Counted from the stretch's first letter, positions 1-7,274 are shown. The stretch is DNA of 64,000 bases from DASRIA01 sp963724065 (GCA_963724065.1 CAVRTB010000005.1:62001-126000); one strand, 5' to 3'. The notes: generated by a model from the letters alone, not told the origin. Program-made: numbers and translations.

Positions 1-183
1 GTCGCGCCCGCAGTCGTCGGAGATCTCGATCCCCTCGGCGCGGATGCGCTCGAAGGCAGCGTGGACCGCGTCATCGTCGAGCCCGAGTGACTCGACCAGC
101 TCGCTGACCTCGGAAAGCTCGACGCAGCCCTCGTCGCGCACGCGGTCGAGTAGTTCCGACACCTCGATCTGGCCTCTTCCCAC
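1..183 (-). CDS. RNA polymerase principal sigma factor, N-terminal fragment (cut by left edge)
   Basis: Only the first 61 codons are inside the window. The translation contains SELLDRVRDEGCVELSEVSE followed by a helix ending in EGIEISDD. This matches sigma-70 region 1.1, the acidic autoinhibitory domain found only in primary (RpoD/HrdB-type) sigma factors. An in-frame TAA lies three codons upstream of the GTG at 183, so that GTG is the most upstream start. A second GTG at 162 has a better placed GGAAGAGG and could be the true start. The gene would read leftwards, divergent from tRNA-Gln. The call rests on this domain alone, because the diagnostic regions 2-4 lie outside the window. Confidence 0.62.
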   Translation of the reverse strand, partial: MGRGQIEVSELLDRVRDEGCVELSEVSELVESLGLDDDAVHAAFERIRAEGIEISDDCGRD

Positions 184-255
184 AGTCCCTTATCGGTACC
201 CGCTGCATCGACGCGGAAACCGGGCGGGTCAGTCGCGCAAGGGGAGCCGCTCGGA

Positions 256-267
256 CGCTGTACAGCG
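256..267. promoter_or_regulatory. 12-bp perfect palindrome between sigma factor and tRNA-Gln
   Basis: CGCTGTACAGCG is a perfect dyad in the 106-bp divergent space between the sigma factor start (183) and tRNA-Gln (290). Its position suits an operator for either promoter. It is not the GAAC-N4-GTTC LexA box expected in Actinobacteria, and no regulator can be assigned. Confidence 0.3.
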
Positions 268-289
268 GTCTAACCTCCCACTATGACCC

Positions 290-360
290 TGCGGAGTGGT
301 CTAACGGTAGGACGCCGGGTTTTGGTCCCGGAAGTCGGGGTTCGAGTCCCTGCTCCGCAG
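290..360 (+). tRNA. tRNA-Gln (anticodon TTG)
   Basis: The acceptor stem TGCGGAG pairs with CTCCGCA at 353-359, with discriminator G at 360. The anticodon stem CCGGG/CCCGG (315-319 and 327-331) encloses TTTTGGT, giving anticodon TTG at 322-324. The T arm holds GTTCGAGTC. CCA is not encoded. It reads CAA codons, which are rare in this GC-rich genome. Confidence 0.96.
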
Positions 361-418
361 CCTCACTTCAACCCCGTCGCCGCATGCGCCTTGCCTGGCC
401 GCGAGGCCGAGCTGGGCG

Positions 419-441
419 AGCGCGCCTTCGCCCGGCGCGCT
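419..441 (+). terminator. GC-rich hairpin after tRNA-Gln
   Basis: AGCGCGCC (419-426) pairs with GGCGCGCT (434-441) around a 7-nt loop. No long T tract follows, which is common for high-GC terminators. It would separate tRNA-Gln from the ANTAR gene. Confidence 0.4.
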
Positions 442-452
442 GACCGGTCGGT

Positions 453-1070
453 TTGATCGCCGTCAAATGGGCGGCTAAACTCGCCTCGAGGTTGAGCGAC
501 CAAGAACGTCCCGAACACCTTCGCGTGCTCATCGCCAACGAGCGCAAGGAACGCCTTGAGCTCACCACGGGCATCGTCACGGCCCTGGGGCATGAGGTCA
601 TCGCGCGATCGCTCGATGTCGCGCAGGTCGCGGCGACGACCGCCGATACGAAGCCGGACGTCGCGCTCGTCGGGCTGGGCGAGAGCTCGGAGCACGCCCT
701 GGAGCTGATCTCGAGGATCGTCCAGGAGGCGGCATGCCCCGTGATCGCCCTGCTCCAGAGCGATGACGCGGAGTTCATCAACGAGGCGGCGAAGCGCGGC
801 ATCTTCGCCTACATAAGCCACGATCAGCCGGAGGAGCTCCAGAGCGCGATCGATATCGTGCTGCGCCGGTTCGCCGAGTTTCAGAATCTCGAAGGGGCAT
901 TCGGGCGACGCGCCGTGACCGAGCGTGCCAAGGGCATCTTGATGGAGCGCCATACGATCGGTGAGCAGGCGGCATTCGAGATGCTCAGAGACCACTCGCG
1001 ACGCACCGGGCACAAACTCGTGGATGTCGCCGCGGCGATCGTCGACAGCCACGGCGTGCTCTCGGCCTAG
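453..1070 (+). CDS. ANTAR-domain response regulator
   Basis: The protein has 205 residues. Residues about 22-135 form a degenerate receiver-like domain (LRVLIANERKERLEL, then ALVGLG and VIALLQSDD), and residues about 142-200 form a C-terminal ANTAR domain (RRAVTERAKGILMERH, then AAFEMLRDHSRRTGHKLVDV). ANTAR domains bind paired hexaloop RNA hairpins and act by antitermination, so this is probably a cytoplasmic RNA-binding regulator. The receiver resembles the AmiR/EUKARYOTE-independent type that lacks an obvious phospho-acceptor aspartate at the usual place, though this was judged by eye. The start is TTG at 453, or more plausibly TTG at 492, because neither has a strong ribosome site. A STAS gene and a sigma factor follow on the same strand. 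Confidence 0.85.
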   Translation: MIAVKWAAKLASRLSDQERPEHLRVLIANERKERLELTTGIVTALGHEVIARSLDVAQVAATTADTKPDVALVGLGESSEHALELISRIVQEAACPVIALLQSDDAEFINEAAKRGIFAYISHDQPEELQSAIDIVLRRFAEFQNLEGAFGRRAVTERAKGILMERHTIGEQAAFEMLRDHSRRTGHKLVDVAAAIVDSHGVLSA

Positions 1071-1221
1071 CAGATCCGGCATTCAAGGCTTGCCCGGTGC
1101 TACGCTGGTCGGTGCCTCGTCCCAACCCTCGGCAAGGTGCCGCTGACCTCAAACCTCGGTCAGCACGTCAAGCGGCGGCCGACAAAGCTGCCCGCCACCT
1201 ACCGAGACGTTGGAGACGATC

Positions 1222-1572
1222 ATGGCGATCAGCGCTTTTCGCCGCCCCGAGCCCTTCCGGTCGATCTTTGAAGCCCGCGGCGAGCACGAGGGCGGTGTTG
1301 TGCGGGTCCTGCTGTTCGGAGAGCTCGACATAGCAGCGGTCCCGCTGCTCGAACACGAGTGCAAACGCGTCGAGGAGCTCGGCAGCCCGGTCACGGCCCT
1401 TGATCTCAACGGTCTGACGTTCATGGATGCCGCGGGTCTTCGCGCCGTCTTGTGCGCCCAAGCGCGCGCGAACGCCAACGGGCGCCCGCCGCTCCTGGTC
1501 AACGCTGGCAAGGCCGTCCGCCGGCTCTTCGACCTGACCGGCAACAGCGGTCGCCTCGGCGACCGTGCCTAG
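1222..1572 (+). CDS. STAS-domain protein (anti-anti-sigma-like) lacking the phosphorylatable serine
   Basis: This 116-residue single-domain STAS protein has the typical VRVLLFGELDIAAVPLLE strand-helix and FMDAAGLRAVL. In SpoIIAA/RsbV-type anti-anti-sigma factors this loop reads D-S-S/T-G and the serine is phosphorylated by the anti-sigma kinase. Here it is Asp69-Ala70-Ala71-Gly72, so the switch residue is missing. The start is ATG 1222, with GGAGA seven bases upstream. The stop overlaps the next gene by 8 bp. Either it acts constitutively on a sigma/anti-sigma pair or it is a scaffold no longer under kinase control. No anti-sigma kinase is present nearby. Confidence 0.85.
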   Translation: MAISAFRRPEPFRSIFEARGEHEGGVVRVLLFGELDIAAVPLLEHECKRVEELGSPVTALDLNGLTFMDAAGLRAVLCAQARANANGRPPLLVNAGKAVRRLFDLTGNSGRLGDRA

Positions 1573-1921
1573 CTGGCGCAGGCAAGATGCGGCGCGCCAG
1601 GCGCACCGGCGCGACCTGAACGAGTCGATCGAGAATGTCGGCGCAGCGATGGTTCCCAGACGACGTGTCGACACCTTCATATGCGAATGCGGAGACCCAG
1701 GCTGCGCCACTAAGATCAGCCTCAGCCTCCTGGAGTACGAAACGGTGCGCTCACATCCGAACCACTTCGTGATCGCCGCCAACCACGAGAACCCCGACGC
1801 CGAGTCGGTGGTGATGGAGACGATGCGTTTCTCGATCGTCGCGACGCTCGTCGGGGAGGCATCGAAGGTAGCCCTGAGAACAGACCCGCGCCTGCCCGAT
1901 TCCAGCGGCACGCAGGCCTGA
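1565..1921 (+). CDS. small conserved protein with C-x-C-x4-C motif
   Basis: The protein has 118 residues and a core with CECGDPGC near residues 40-47, then LSLLEYETVRSHPNHFVIA and a C-terminal segment ending in TDPR. The three cysteines suggest a small metal-binding knuckle. Proteins with this layout occur as unnamed conserved proteins in Actinobacteria, and I recognise the family pattern but not a function. It begins at GTG 1565, overlapping the STAS gene by 8 bp, so the two are probably translated together. It precedes a sigma factor, which suggests a role in the same signalling unit. No membrane segment or signal peptide is visible. Confidence 0.6.
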   Translation: MPSWRRQDAARQAHRRDLNESIENVGAAMVPRRRVDTFICECGDPGCATKISLSLLEYETVRSHPNHFVIAANHENPDAESVVMETMRFSIVATLVGEASKVALRTDPRLPDSSGTQA

Positions 1922-1971
1922 CCGTAGTTTCAAGAGGCACGACAGCCTGGACGGAGGACACGGACGCCATC

Positions 1972-2133
1972 AACGGAGGTCATTCAGATGAAACCATTCG
2001 TCAACGCGGATACGGCGCTCGCAACGAGCATGCCGGCCAGCTTTCGGACGAGGAGCTCTTCGACCAGCTCGGCTCACGCGCCTACGGGCTGGCGCTTCGG
2101 ATCGCGCGTGACTCCTCGGCCGCGGAAGAGATC
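1972..2133 (+). other. orphan start and displaced N-terminus of the following sigma factor
   Basis: AACGGAGGTCATTCAGATG gives an excellent ribosome site and ATG at 1988, but that frame encodes an unrelated Ser/Arg-rich sequence. The frame one base lower encodes LSDEELFDQLGSRAYGLALR and then AEEIVHGSF, a convincing sigma region 2 that joins the next feature, yet it has no ATG, GTG or TTG upstream. One missing base between about 1990 and 2045 would reconcile start and protein. Confidence 0.55.
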
Positions 2134-2559
2134 GTGCACGGGAGCTTCCTCGCTCTTCGACGGACCGCGTTTCCGCGCGACGCGGGACTCGGTAGCGCGC
2201 ATAGCAGGCTCATGGCGCTCGTCCACCGGCGCGCGGTCGAGTTCGTGCGCACGAGGACGACAGGTCGAGGAGCTGCAAGCATCGATGAGCCGCGTGAGCG
2301 GCGCGGAGGAGGTCTGGGCGAGATCGATCGTGACCACGCGCGATCGTTGCTGCGCCGCCTTCCCCGGACGCAGGGTCGTGTGATCGAACTGGCGTACTTC
2401 GATTCCTTGACGCTTCGCGAGATCGCGGACCAGCTGGGCGAGCCCAGCGAGTCGATCAAGGCTCGGATGGGTGCCGGGCTTGTCGGCTTGCGCCACATGC
2501 TTGCCGAACCCTCGATTCCGGTGACCGGGCACAAGGCCCCCGCGGGAACGTCGTCGTGA
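2134..2559 (+). CDS. ECF-like RNA polymerase sigma factor (5' end displaced by apparent frameshift)
   Basis: The annotated part (141 residues from an internal GTG) holds the end of region 2 and a clear region 4 (LRRLPRTQGRVIELAYFDSLTLREIADQLGEP, a helix-turn-helix for -35 recognition). The rest of region 2 lies in the same frame upstream, back to about 2047, but no usable start codon exists there. The stop overlaps the desaturase start by 4 bp (GTGA), so the two are translationally coupled. With the STAS and ANTAR genes before it, the sigma factor probably belongs to a stress response that includes membrane lipid desaturation. Whether the native protein is made depends on the frameshift described just upstream. 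Confidence 0.72.
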   Translation: MHGSFLALRRTAFPRDAGLGSAHSRLMALVHRRAVEFVRTRTTGRGAASIDEPRERRGGGLGEIDRDHARSLLRRLPRTQGRVIELAYFDSLTLREIADQLGEPSESIKARMGAGLVGLRHMLAEPSIPVTGHKAPAGTSS

Positions 2560-3530
2560 ATCTGCGCTTGAACCCTCATGAGCGCGCGGTCGGCTCGTCA
2601 TCCGTCGTGACGCCGGGCGAGGCCGACGTCGCCCCGGTCGAGCACGAGCGGGTCCACGCCGCCGCGAGCGCGATCGTGACCGCCGTGCCCTTCCTCTGCC
2701 TGGGGTTCGTCGCGTGGCAGGTCTGGGATCGGGCGCTGTACTGGCACGATCTCGTCGTGTTCGCCGCGACCTATATCCCGATCGGGCTCGGGGTCACGGT
2801 TGGGTTCCACCGGCATTTCACGCATCGATCGTTCAAGGCCCCCCGGTGGTTGCGGGGCGTGCTGGGCGCGCTCGGGTCGGCCGCGCTCGAGGGACCCTTG
2901 ATCTCATGGGTCGCGGCCCACCGCAAGCACCACGCGTTCTCCGACCAGGAAGGAGACCCGCACTCGCCTCACGTCGACCACGGTGGAAACGTCAGCGGCG
3001 CGCTACGCGGCCTGTTCCATGCGCATCTCGGGTGGCTTTTCCTCCACACGCAGCGCCCGAACAAGGAGCGCTACGCGCCCGATCTGCTCGACGAGCCGGC
3101 GGCCCGGCTGGTCGACAGGATGTGGTGGGCGTGGGTGTTGCTCGGCCTGGCCTTCCCGTTCGCGCTGGGCCTGACCTTGAGCGGCTCGCTCGTCGGCGGC
3201 CTCACCGGGCTGCTGTGGGGAGGCGCCGTCCGCATCTTCGTGCTGCACCACATCACGTACTCGATCAACTCGCTGTGCCACTTCTTCGGCCGCAAGCGGT
3301 TCGCGACCGGCGACGAATCGCGCAACCTCGCATGGCTCGCACCGTTCTCGCTCGGCGAGGCATGGCACAACAACCACCACGCGTTCCCGACATCGGCCGA
3401 GCATGGGCTGGGCCGGCGGGAGATCGACCTGTCCGCCTGGGTGATCCGCGGGCTCGAGCGACTGGGGCTGGCTTGGGACGTCGTGCGGGTCGAGCCCGAG
3501 CGCCGGCGCCGGAAGGCTGTCGCCGGCTAG
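2556..3530 (+). CDS. membrane fatty-acid (acyl-CoA) desaturase
   Basis: This 324-residue integral membrane di-iron desaturase shows all three histidine boxes: HRHFTH (85-90), HRKHH (122-126) and HNNHH (271-275). Hydrophobic segments lie near 38-55, 66-84, 190-212 and 214-232. It belongs to the stearoyl-CoA/delta-9 desaturase family and should insert a cis double bond into acyl chains using O2 and reduced ferredoxin or a similar donor. The GTG start overlaps the sigma factor stop by 4 bp. Coupling to a sigma factor suggests stress- or temperature-controlled membrane fluidity. An unlinked electron donor is needed, as none is adjacent. Confidence 0.92.
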   Translation: MNLRLNPHERAVGSSSVVTPGEADVAPVEHERVHAAASAIVTAVPFLCLGFVAWQVWDRALYWHDLVVFAATYIPIGLGVTVGFHRHFTHRSFKAPRWLRGVLGALGSAALEGPLISWVAAHRKHHAFSDQEGDPHSPHVDHGGNVSGALRGLFHAHLGWLFLHTQRPNKERYAPDLLDEPAARLVDRMWWAWVLLGLAFPFALGLTLSGSLVGGLTGLLWGGAVRIFVLHHITYSINSLCHFFGRKRFATGDESRNLAWLAPFSLGEAWHNNHHAFPTSAEHGLGRREIDLSAWVIRGLERLGLAWDVVRVEPERRRRKAVAG

Positions 3531-3544
3531 CCCCGCGGAGGGAT

Positions 3545-3704
3545 CTGCTGCCCTCGGTGACCTCGACCCCGTTCCCCTGAAGCTCCGAGCGCGCGGCTTG
3601 GACGTCATCGACCACCAGCTGGAGCCCCTCGACGGACCGGGCTTCATCTCACGCTGGACGAAGCGGATCCCTCCGCCCACCTCGACGTCGACGTCCGCAT
3701 TGAA
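3545..3704 (-). pseudogene. remnant of a glyoxalase/VOC-fold gene
   Basis: On the minus strand one frame (3704 to about 3637) reads FNADVDVEVGGGIRFVQ, and after a frame change another (3636 to about 3545) reads VEGLQLVVDDVQAARSELQ followed by GNGVEVTE. These two pieces resemble consecutive parts of VOC-superfamily proteins (DVDV...FRVVQ..., then GLQLVVDDIEAARAEL..GVEVSE). There is a stop and a frame break between them and no N- or C-terminal remainder, so this is a degraded, internally deleted relic. Confidence 0.5.
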
Positions 3705-3706
3705 AG

Positions 3707-3712
3707 TACGAT
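3707..3712 (+). promoter_or_regulatory. -10 element TACGAT, leaderless configuration
   Basis: TACGAT ends 7 nt before the ATG at 3720, so transcription would begin at or next to the start codon. Confidence 0.45.
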
Positions 3713-3719
3713 CCCGCGC

Positions 3720-4100
3720 ATGCGCCGAGAGCTAAGAGCGGCGATGGCCGGGCTCGCGGGCTTCCGCATCGTGCTCGGCGCCGCGAGCTGGATCGTCCCC
3801 GGCCGGCTCGCGCGCACCTACGGTGTGCCGGAGGACCGGCTCACCGCTGAGCTGGAGTACATGACACGCGTGTTCGGCGTGCGCGCGGTGGCGCTCGGAG
3901 TCGGCTACCTGGCGTCTTCGGGAGATGGGCGCCGCCAGTGGCGCCTACTTTGGCTGCTGTGCGACGCGGCCGACACCGCGATGGGCGCCGGCATGTTGGC
4001 CCGCGGCCGGCTCAGCCCGGCGCAGGGAGTATCGGCGCTCGCAACGACGGCGCCCTCGATGGCGCTCGACATCGCCGCGATCGCAGCCGGCGACCGGTAG
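3720..4100 (+). CDS. small multi-pass membrane protein (DUF4267-like)
   Basis: The 126-residue protein has about four hydrophobic segments (near 12-28, 50-66, 74-92 and 102-122) separated by short charged loops. Key landmarks are FRIVLGAASWIVPGRLARTYG, then VFGVRAVALGVGYL and LLCDAADTAMGAG. The same landmarks in the same order occur in the protein encoded at 16718-17089, so the two are distant paralogues. No catalytic motif is apparent and the function is unknown. It is probably transcribed from its own leaderless promoter and ends at a strong bidirectional hairpin. Confidence 0.75.
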   Translation: MRRELRAAMAGLAGFRIVLGAASWIVPGRLARTYGVPEDRLTAELEYMTRVFGVRAVALGVGYLASSGDGRRQWRLLWLLCDAADTAMGAGMLARGRLSPAQGVSALATTAPSMALDIAAIAAGDR

Positions 4101-4111
4101 CCGGCGCAGTG

Positions 4112-4141
4112 GGGCGCGCCCGCCTCGCGGCGGACGCGCCC
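4112..4141. terminator. bidirectional intrinsic terminator
   Basis: GGGCGCG (4112-4118) pairs with CGCGCCC (4135-4141), and the inner CCGCC/GGCGG pair closes a TCGC loop. It lies between two convergent genes and can serve both. Confidence 0.7.
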
Positions 4142-4161
4142 GTGCGTGCATCGAGGCCCGC

Positions 4162-4770
4162 TCAGTAGGTGAAGCTCGACCTGATCAGGCCCAGCTCCAT
4201 GTTCGGCGCGAAGACCTGGGTCTGGAAGAGCGTGTTCAGGACCAGCGCGGTCGCTTGGGTGATGACAGCGCGGCCGGCGATCGTGACGGTGCCCGAGTTG
4301 TTGTCGGTGAACGTGAAGTCCCTGATCTCCGCCAACTCGTTCGGCAGCACGTTGTTAGCCGTGTTGAGCGCGTGGCATCCGGCCAGCGGGATGGTCCCTG
4401 CATTCACGCACGCCACAGTCACGTTCGTGACGTCGATCGCCTGGCCGATGCTCGACTTCTCGATGTGCAGGCCGCCCTGGTGTAGCACGGTCGCGGTGTT
4501 CAGCACGGCATCCGCGACGCCGGACGACGCGGGGAAGATCGCGGCCGGATTGGAGCCGAACTCGAGACGCGCCGGAGCGATCGGTGTGATGAAGATGCCG
4601 TCGCCGAGGAGCTTGACGAAGTTGGAGATGTTGACTTCGAGCCGCGTCTCACCGCCATTCACGACGCGCGTGTCCGCGCGTGCCGGCTGTGCCAGAAGCG
4701 CGAGGGCGATCAGCCCCACGCACAATCCCAAGAGGACGCGAAAGCGAGTTATTCCCGACGCAGCAGCCAT
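4162..4770 (-). CDS. secreted protein of unknown function
   Basis: The 202-residue protein has a Sec signal peptide (basic start, then VLLGLCVGLIALALLAQPARA, cleaved near the ARA-D site). The mature part is beta-rich with NGGETRLEVNISNFVKLLG and a C-terminal GTVTIAGRAVITQATALVLN. Its rhythm of short amphipathic strands loosely recalls HtaA-type extracellular domains, but I cannot confirm that. Two cysteines near the middle could form a disulfide. The start is ATG 4770 with a G-rich site six bases upstream, preferred over a longer start at 4803. It ends at the bidirectional terminator and no functional neighbour is obvious. Confidence 0.7.
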   Translation of the reverse strand: MAAASGITRFRVLLGLCVGLIALALLAQPARADTRVVNGGETRLEVNISNFVKLLGDGIFITPIAPARLEFGSNPAAIFPASSGVADAVLNTATVLHQGGLHIEKSSIGQAIDVTNVTVACVNAGTIPLAGCHALNTANNVLPNELAEIRDFTFTDNNSGTVTIAGRAVITQATALVLNTLFQTQVFAPNMELGLIRSSFTY

Positions 4771-4910
4771 CTGTACCCCCCCAATCGTTTTGCACCCTGT
4801 CACCGCGCCTTACCCTCCCACCGCGCTGCTGAAACCTGATTTATTTGAGGCTCGATCCGGCAACCGAATCGCGCCCTGACAACGGTGCGACCTGACACAC
4901 TGAGCGCCGC

Positions 4911-5372
4911 GTGACCCGCATCACTCATCCCCTGCTGGCAGGCTTGGTCGCCGCGGCGCTCCTCGCGGCCGCGGGGTGCGGCGACGACCAGAAGAGCGCC
5001 GAGAGCACCGGCGCCGCTCCCTCTGCGACCGGGCCCGCGCAAAGCGACGACCCGGCCACGACGACCGGCGAAGGCGAGAACCGCGCGACAGGACCGCGAA
5101 CCGAACGGACGGAGCCGGCGGAGCCGTCCACGCCGGACGGCCGGCGGCTCGGCTCGGAGCTTCGCGACCGCTTGTCCGGGTCGGGGGTGACGGGTGTCGA
5201 CGTCGGCCGCACGACCGTCACGGTGCGCACCAAGCTGGACCGCGACGCGGCGAGCACGGCCTCCGGTATCTGTGCCCAGATGCGGCTCTTCCTCGCGCAG
5301 GAGCCGTCACGCACCTCGACCGACACGGTCACCGTCCTCGGCGGGAACCGCGCGGTGCTGACCCGGTGTTGA
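4911..5372 (+). CDS. small secreted lipoprotein
   Basis: The 153-residue protein starts at GTG. Its N-terminus LLAGLVAAALLAAAGCGDD is a lipoprotein signal with lipobox A-A-G-C, so it would be lipidated on Cys23 and tethered outside the membrane. Residues about 25-80 are a disordered Thr/Ser/Glu-rich linker. The C-terminal 75 residues form a compact alternating domain (GVDVGRTTVTVRTKLD, later TDTVTVLGGNRAVLTRC) with two cysteines. I do not recognise the domain. It is convergent with the catalase-like gene, with only 22 bp between them. Confidence 0.7.
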   Translation: MTRITHPLLAGLVAAALLAAAGCGDDQKSAESTGAAPSATGPAQSDDPATTTGEGENRATGPRTERTEPAEPSTPDGRRLGSELRDRLSGSGVTGVDVGRTTVTVRTKLDRDAASTASGICAQMRLFLAQEPSRTSTDTVTVLGGNRAVLTRC

Positions 5373-5394
5373 GCCGGGCGGGTGGCGCGTACTC

Positions 5395-6327
5395 CTAGGC
5401 GACGACCACGCCGCTGCGCCGCTCGACGGATACGGCGTAGGCGCCGTGACGGTAGCGCAGGATCGGGTCCTCGGTGAGCTCGATCCCGTCGATCACGCGG
5501 GTCGGGTCGAACACCAGCACGTCGCCGGCGCGCTCACGCCCGGTCTCGGGCCCGGTCAGCTCGAGGCGGCCGAGGACCACGGTCTCGCGCTCGGGCGGCC
5601 AGGCCTCGGTCGGGTCGTCCACGGGGTCGCCCAGCTCGGCGAGCGTGACGCACAACCGGAACGCGACCGCCTCGCGGGAGAGGCGCTCGAGGATCTCATC
5701 CTGGAGGTAATCGGGGCCGCGCTCGCGCGCCTCCTCCGGGGAAAGGCTCGCGACCCCGGCCTCCGGCTCCCACCGGAAGCGCACGAAGCGGGCTTCACCC
5801 TCCGCGTTCAGGTACCTGAACGCGTGCAGGCCGTTGTACTCGCATCGGCCGTAGCCGGCGGGCGGCGGAGCCGTGACGGCGGCCTGGATCGCCGGGCCCG
5901 CCTCCGGGTGGTCGGCGAGCCACTTGCCGAGCCGCCCCATGTCCGGCCGGCCGGTCGTGGGATCGGGCTTGCGCGCGCGGGTGAACTCGAAGAAGTCCTC
6001 GGGCGTGCGCGCGAAGAAGACCGGGAGCGACAGCGCGACCATGTCCGTGCGCGCGCCGTCGTCGAGGTAGAGCTTGACCGCCATCCCGCGCGCCTCGGTG
6101 GCGTAGTCCGGGGTGCCGGGGTCGCCGCCGCCGTTCGAGAAGCGCACCGTCGCGCGCACGGCCTTGCCCTGCATGTGCGGTGCGCGCGTGAGCGCGGCCG
6201 CTGCGCGCGTCGCCTTGAATGCGCCGGCGCACAACGTGCCCTTGGCATGGGCCGCCCGATGACCGGGATGCACGCCGGAGATGTCGTTGATCGCGTCGAC
6301 GACCTCCTCGTGGCTCGGCTCGGGCAT
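5395..6327 (-). CDS. catalase-related heme peroxidase (SrpA-like minicatalase)
   Basis: The protein has 310 residues, shorter than full catalases (about 480 or more) and typical of catalase-related peroxidases. The distal region has GHRAAHAKGTLC with the active-site His, then VRFSNGGGDPG with the distal Asn. The proximal motif near the C-terminus is RYRHGAYAVS, where the Tyr should be the axial heme ligand. It probably decomposes H2O2 or organic peroxides. ATG 6327 is chosen because a TAGGGT -10 box sits 6 nt before it. It is divergent from an amidohydrolase gene. Confidence 0.85.
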   Translation of the reverse strand: MPEPSHEEVVDAINDISGVHPGHRAAHAKGTLCAGAFKATRAAAALTRAPHMQGKAVRATVRFSNGGGDPGTPDYATEARGMAVKLYLDDGARTDMVALSLPVFFARTPEDFFEFTRARKPDPTTGRPDMGRLGKWLADHPEAGPAIQAAVTAPPPAGYGRCEYNGLHAFRYLNAEGEARFVRFRWEPEAGVASLSPEEARERGPDYLQDEILERLSREAVAFRLCVTLAELGDPVDDPTEAWPPERETVVLGRLELTGPETGRERAGDVLVFDPTRVIDGIELTEDPILRYRHGAYAVSVERRSGVVVA

Positions 6328-6333
6328 GTGCAA

Positions 6334-6339
6334 ACCCTA
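6334..6339 (-). promoter_or_regulatory. -10 element TAGGGT, leaderless configuration
   Basis: On the minus strand TAGGGT is followed by a 6-nt spacer and the ATG of the catalase-related gene. The same hexamer in the same position precedes the methyltransferase gene. Confidence 0.45.
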
Positions 6340-6383
6340 ACGAGGCGGAGCCCAGCCGTCACCCCAGCCGCGATACTCAGGAC

Positions 6384-7274
6384 GTGATCACGGCGCGCAT
6401 CGACCCGCACGTCCACCTGTGGCCGGTCGAGCGCACGACGAAGCTGATGCGGTGGCTTCACCGCGCCCTTCCGGGCGTCGGGATCCCGGCCGGCATCACC
6501 GCGCCGGTCGCGCTCGCCGACCTGCGCGCGGCGGGCGCCGCGCGGATTGTGAACCTGCTGTTCCCGCTCGAGGCCGGCGAGGCCGACGAGCTGCACGCCT
6601 ATGGGGCCGCGCTGCTCGCCCGCGAGGCCGACCTCATCTGCGTCGCCGGGGTCCACGCTGAGGATCAGGATCCGGAGCGCGTCGTGCGCACGGCGATCGA
6701 GGACCATGGGATGCGCGGCCTGAAGCTCCACCCGATGGTGCAGCGCTTCTCGCCGGGCCATCCGGCGCTCGCGCCGGCGATCGCGGCGCTCGCCGAATAC
6801 GCGCTTCCGCTCTACGTGCACACCGGCTTCGACGAGTGGTACGGCTGGGGTTACGACCTGGGCGAGCTCGAGCGGATCGCCGAGCGCCATCCCTCGATCC
6901 CACTGGTGCTGTGCCACTGCGCCTTCCCGCGACTGGAGTGGGCCGCCGGCATGGCGCAGCGCCACCCGCAGGTTTGGCTCGACACGACGAACGTCTTCGC
7001 GAGCATCCCGCTCGCGCCGGCGGGCGCAGCGCGCGAGCGCCTGGAGCGTGGCGTCGACGACCTCTTCGAGGCTGCGCCGGACCGCATCTTCTTCGGCACC
7101 GACTACCCCGCCGCGATGGGGACGCTCGCACACCTCCACAGTCAGGTCGCCGCGGCGAGCGGCGAGCAGCGAGCGGCGCAACTCGAGTCGAACGCGCGTA
7201 GGTTCGTGGACGAGTCCTTCGGGCTCGACGCGGGCCGCCCGATCTCCTCTTCCGAAAGGCAGGCCGAACCATGA
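6384..7274 (+). CDS. amidohydrolase family protein
   Basis: The 296-residue metal-dependent hydrolase of the amidohydrolase-2 (TIM-barrel) type has DPHVHLWP at residues 7-14 (first metal-ligand pair), GLKLHPM near 120, YVHTGF near 148, VLCHCAF near 175 and FFGTDYPAA near 238 (the conserved Asp after the last strand). Such proteins hydrolyse or decarboxylate small cyclic or aromatic acids. The substrate is not evident. It begins with GTG and its stop overlaps the aldo/keto reductase start (ATGA), so the two are co-translated and may act on related compounds. Confidence 0.82.
   Translation: MITARIDPHVHLWPVERTTKLMRWLHRALPGVGIPAGITAPVALADLRAAGAARIVNLLFPLEAGEADELHAYGAALLAREADLICVAGVHAEDQDPERVVRTAIEDHGMRGLKLHPMVQRFSPGHPALAPAIAALAEYALPLYVHTGFDEWYGWGYDLGELERIAERHPSIPLVLCHCAFPRLEWAAGMAQRHPQVWLDTTNVFASIPLAPAGAARERLERGVDDLFEAAPDRIFFGTDYPAAMGTLAHLHSQVAAASGEQRAAQLESNARRFVDESFGLDAGRPISSSERQAEP

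Noticed and set aside
44..286. 80-codon plus-strand reading frame at the left edge
   Set aside because: Ser/Arg-rich shadow of the sigma factor fragment on the opposite strand.
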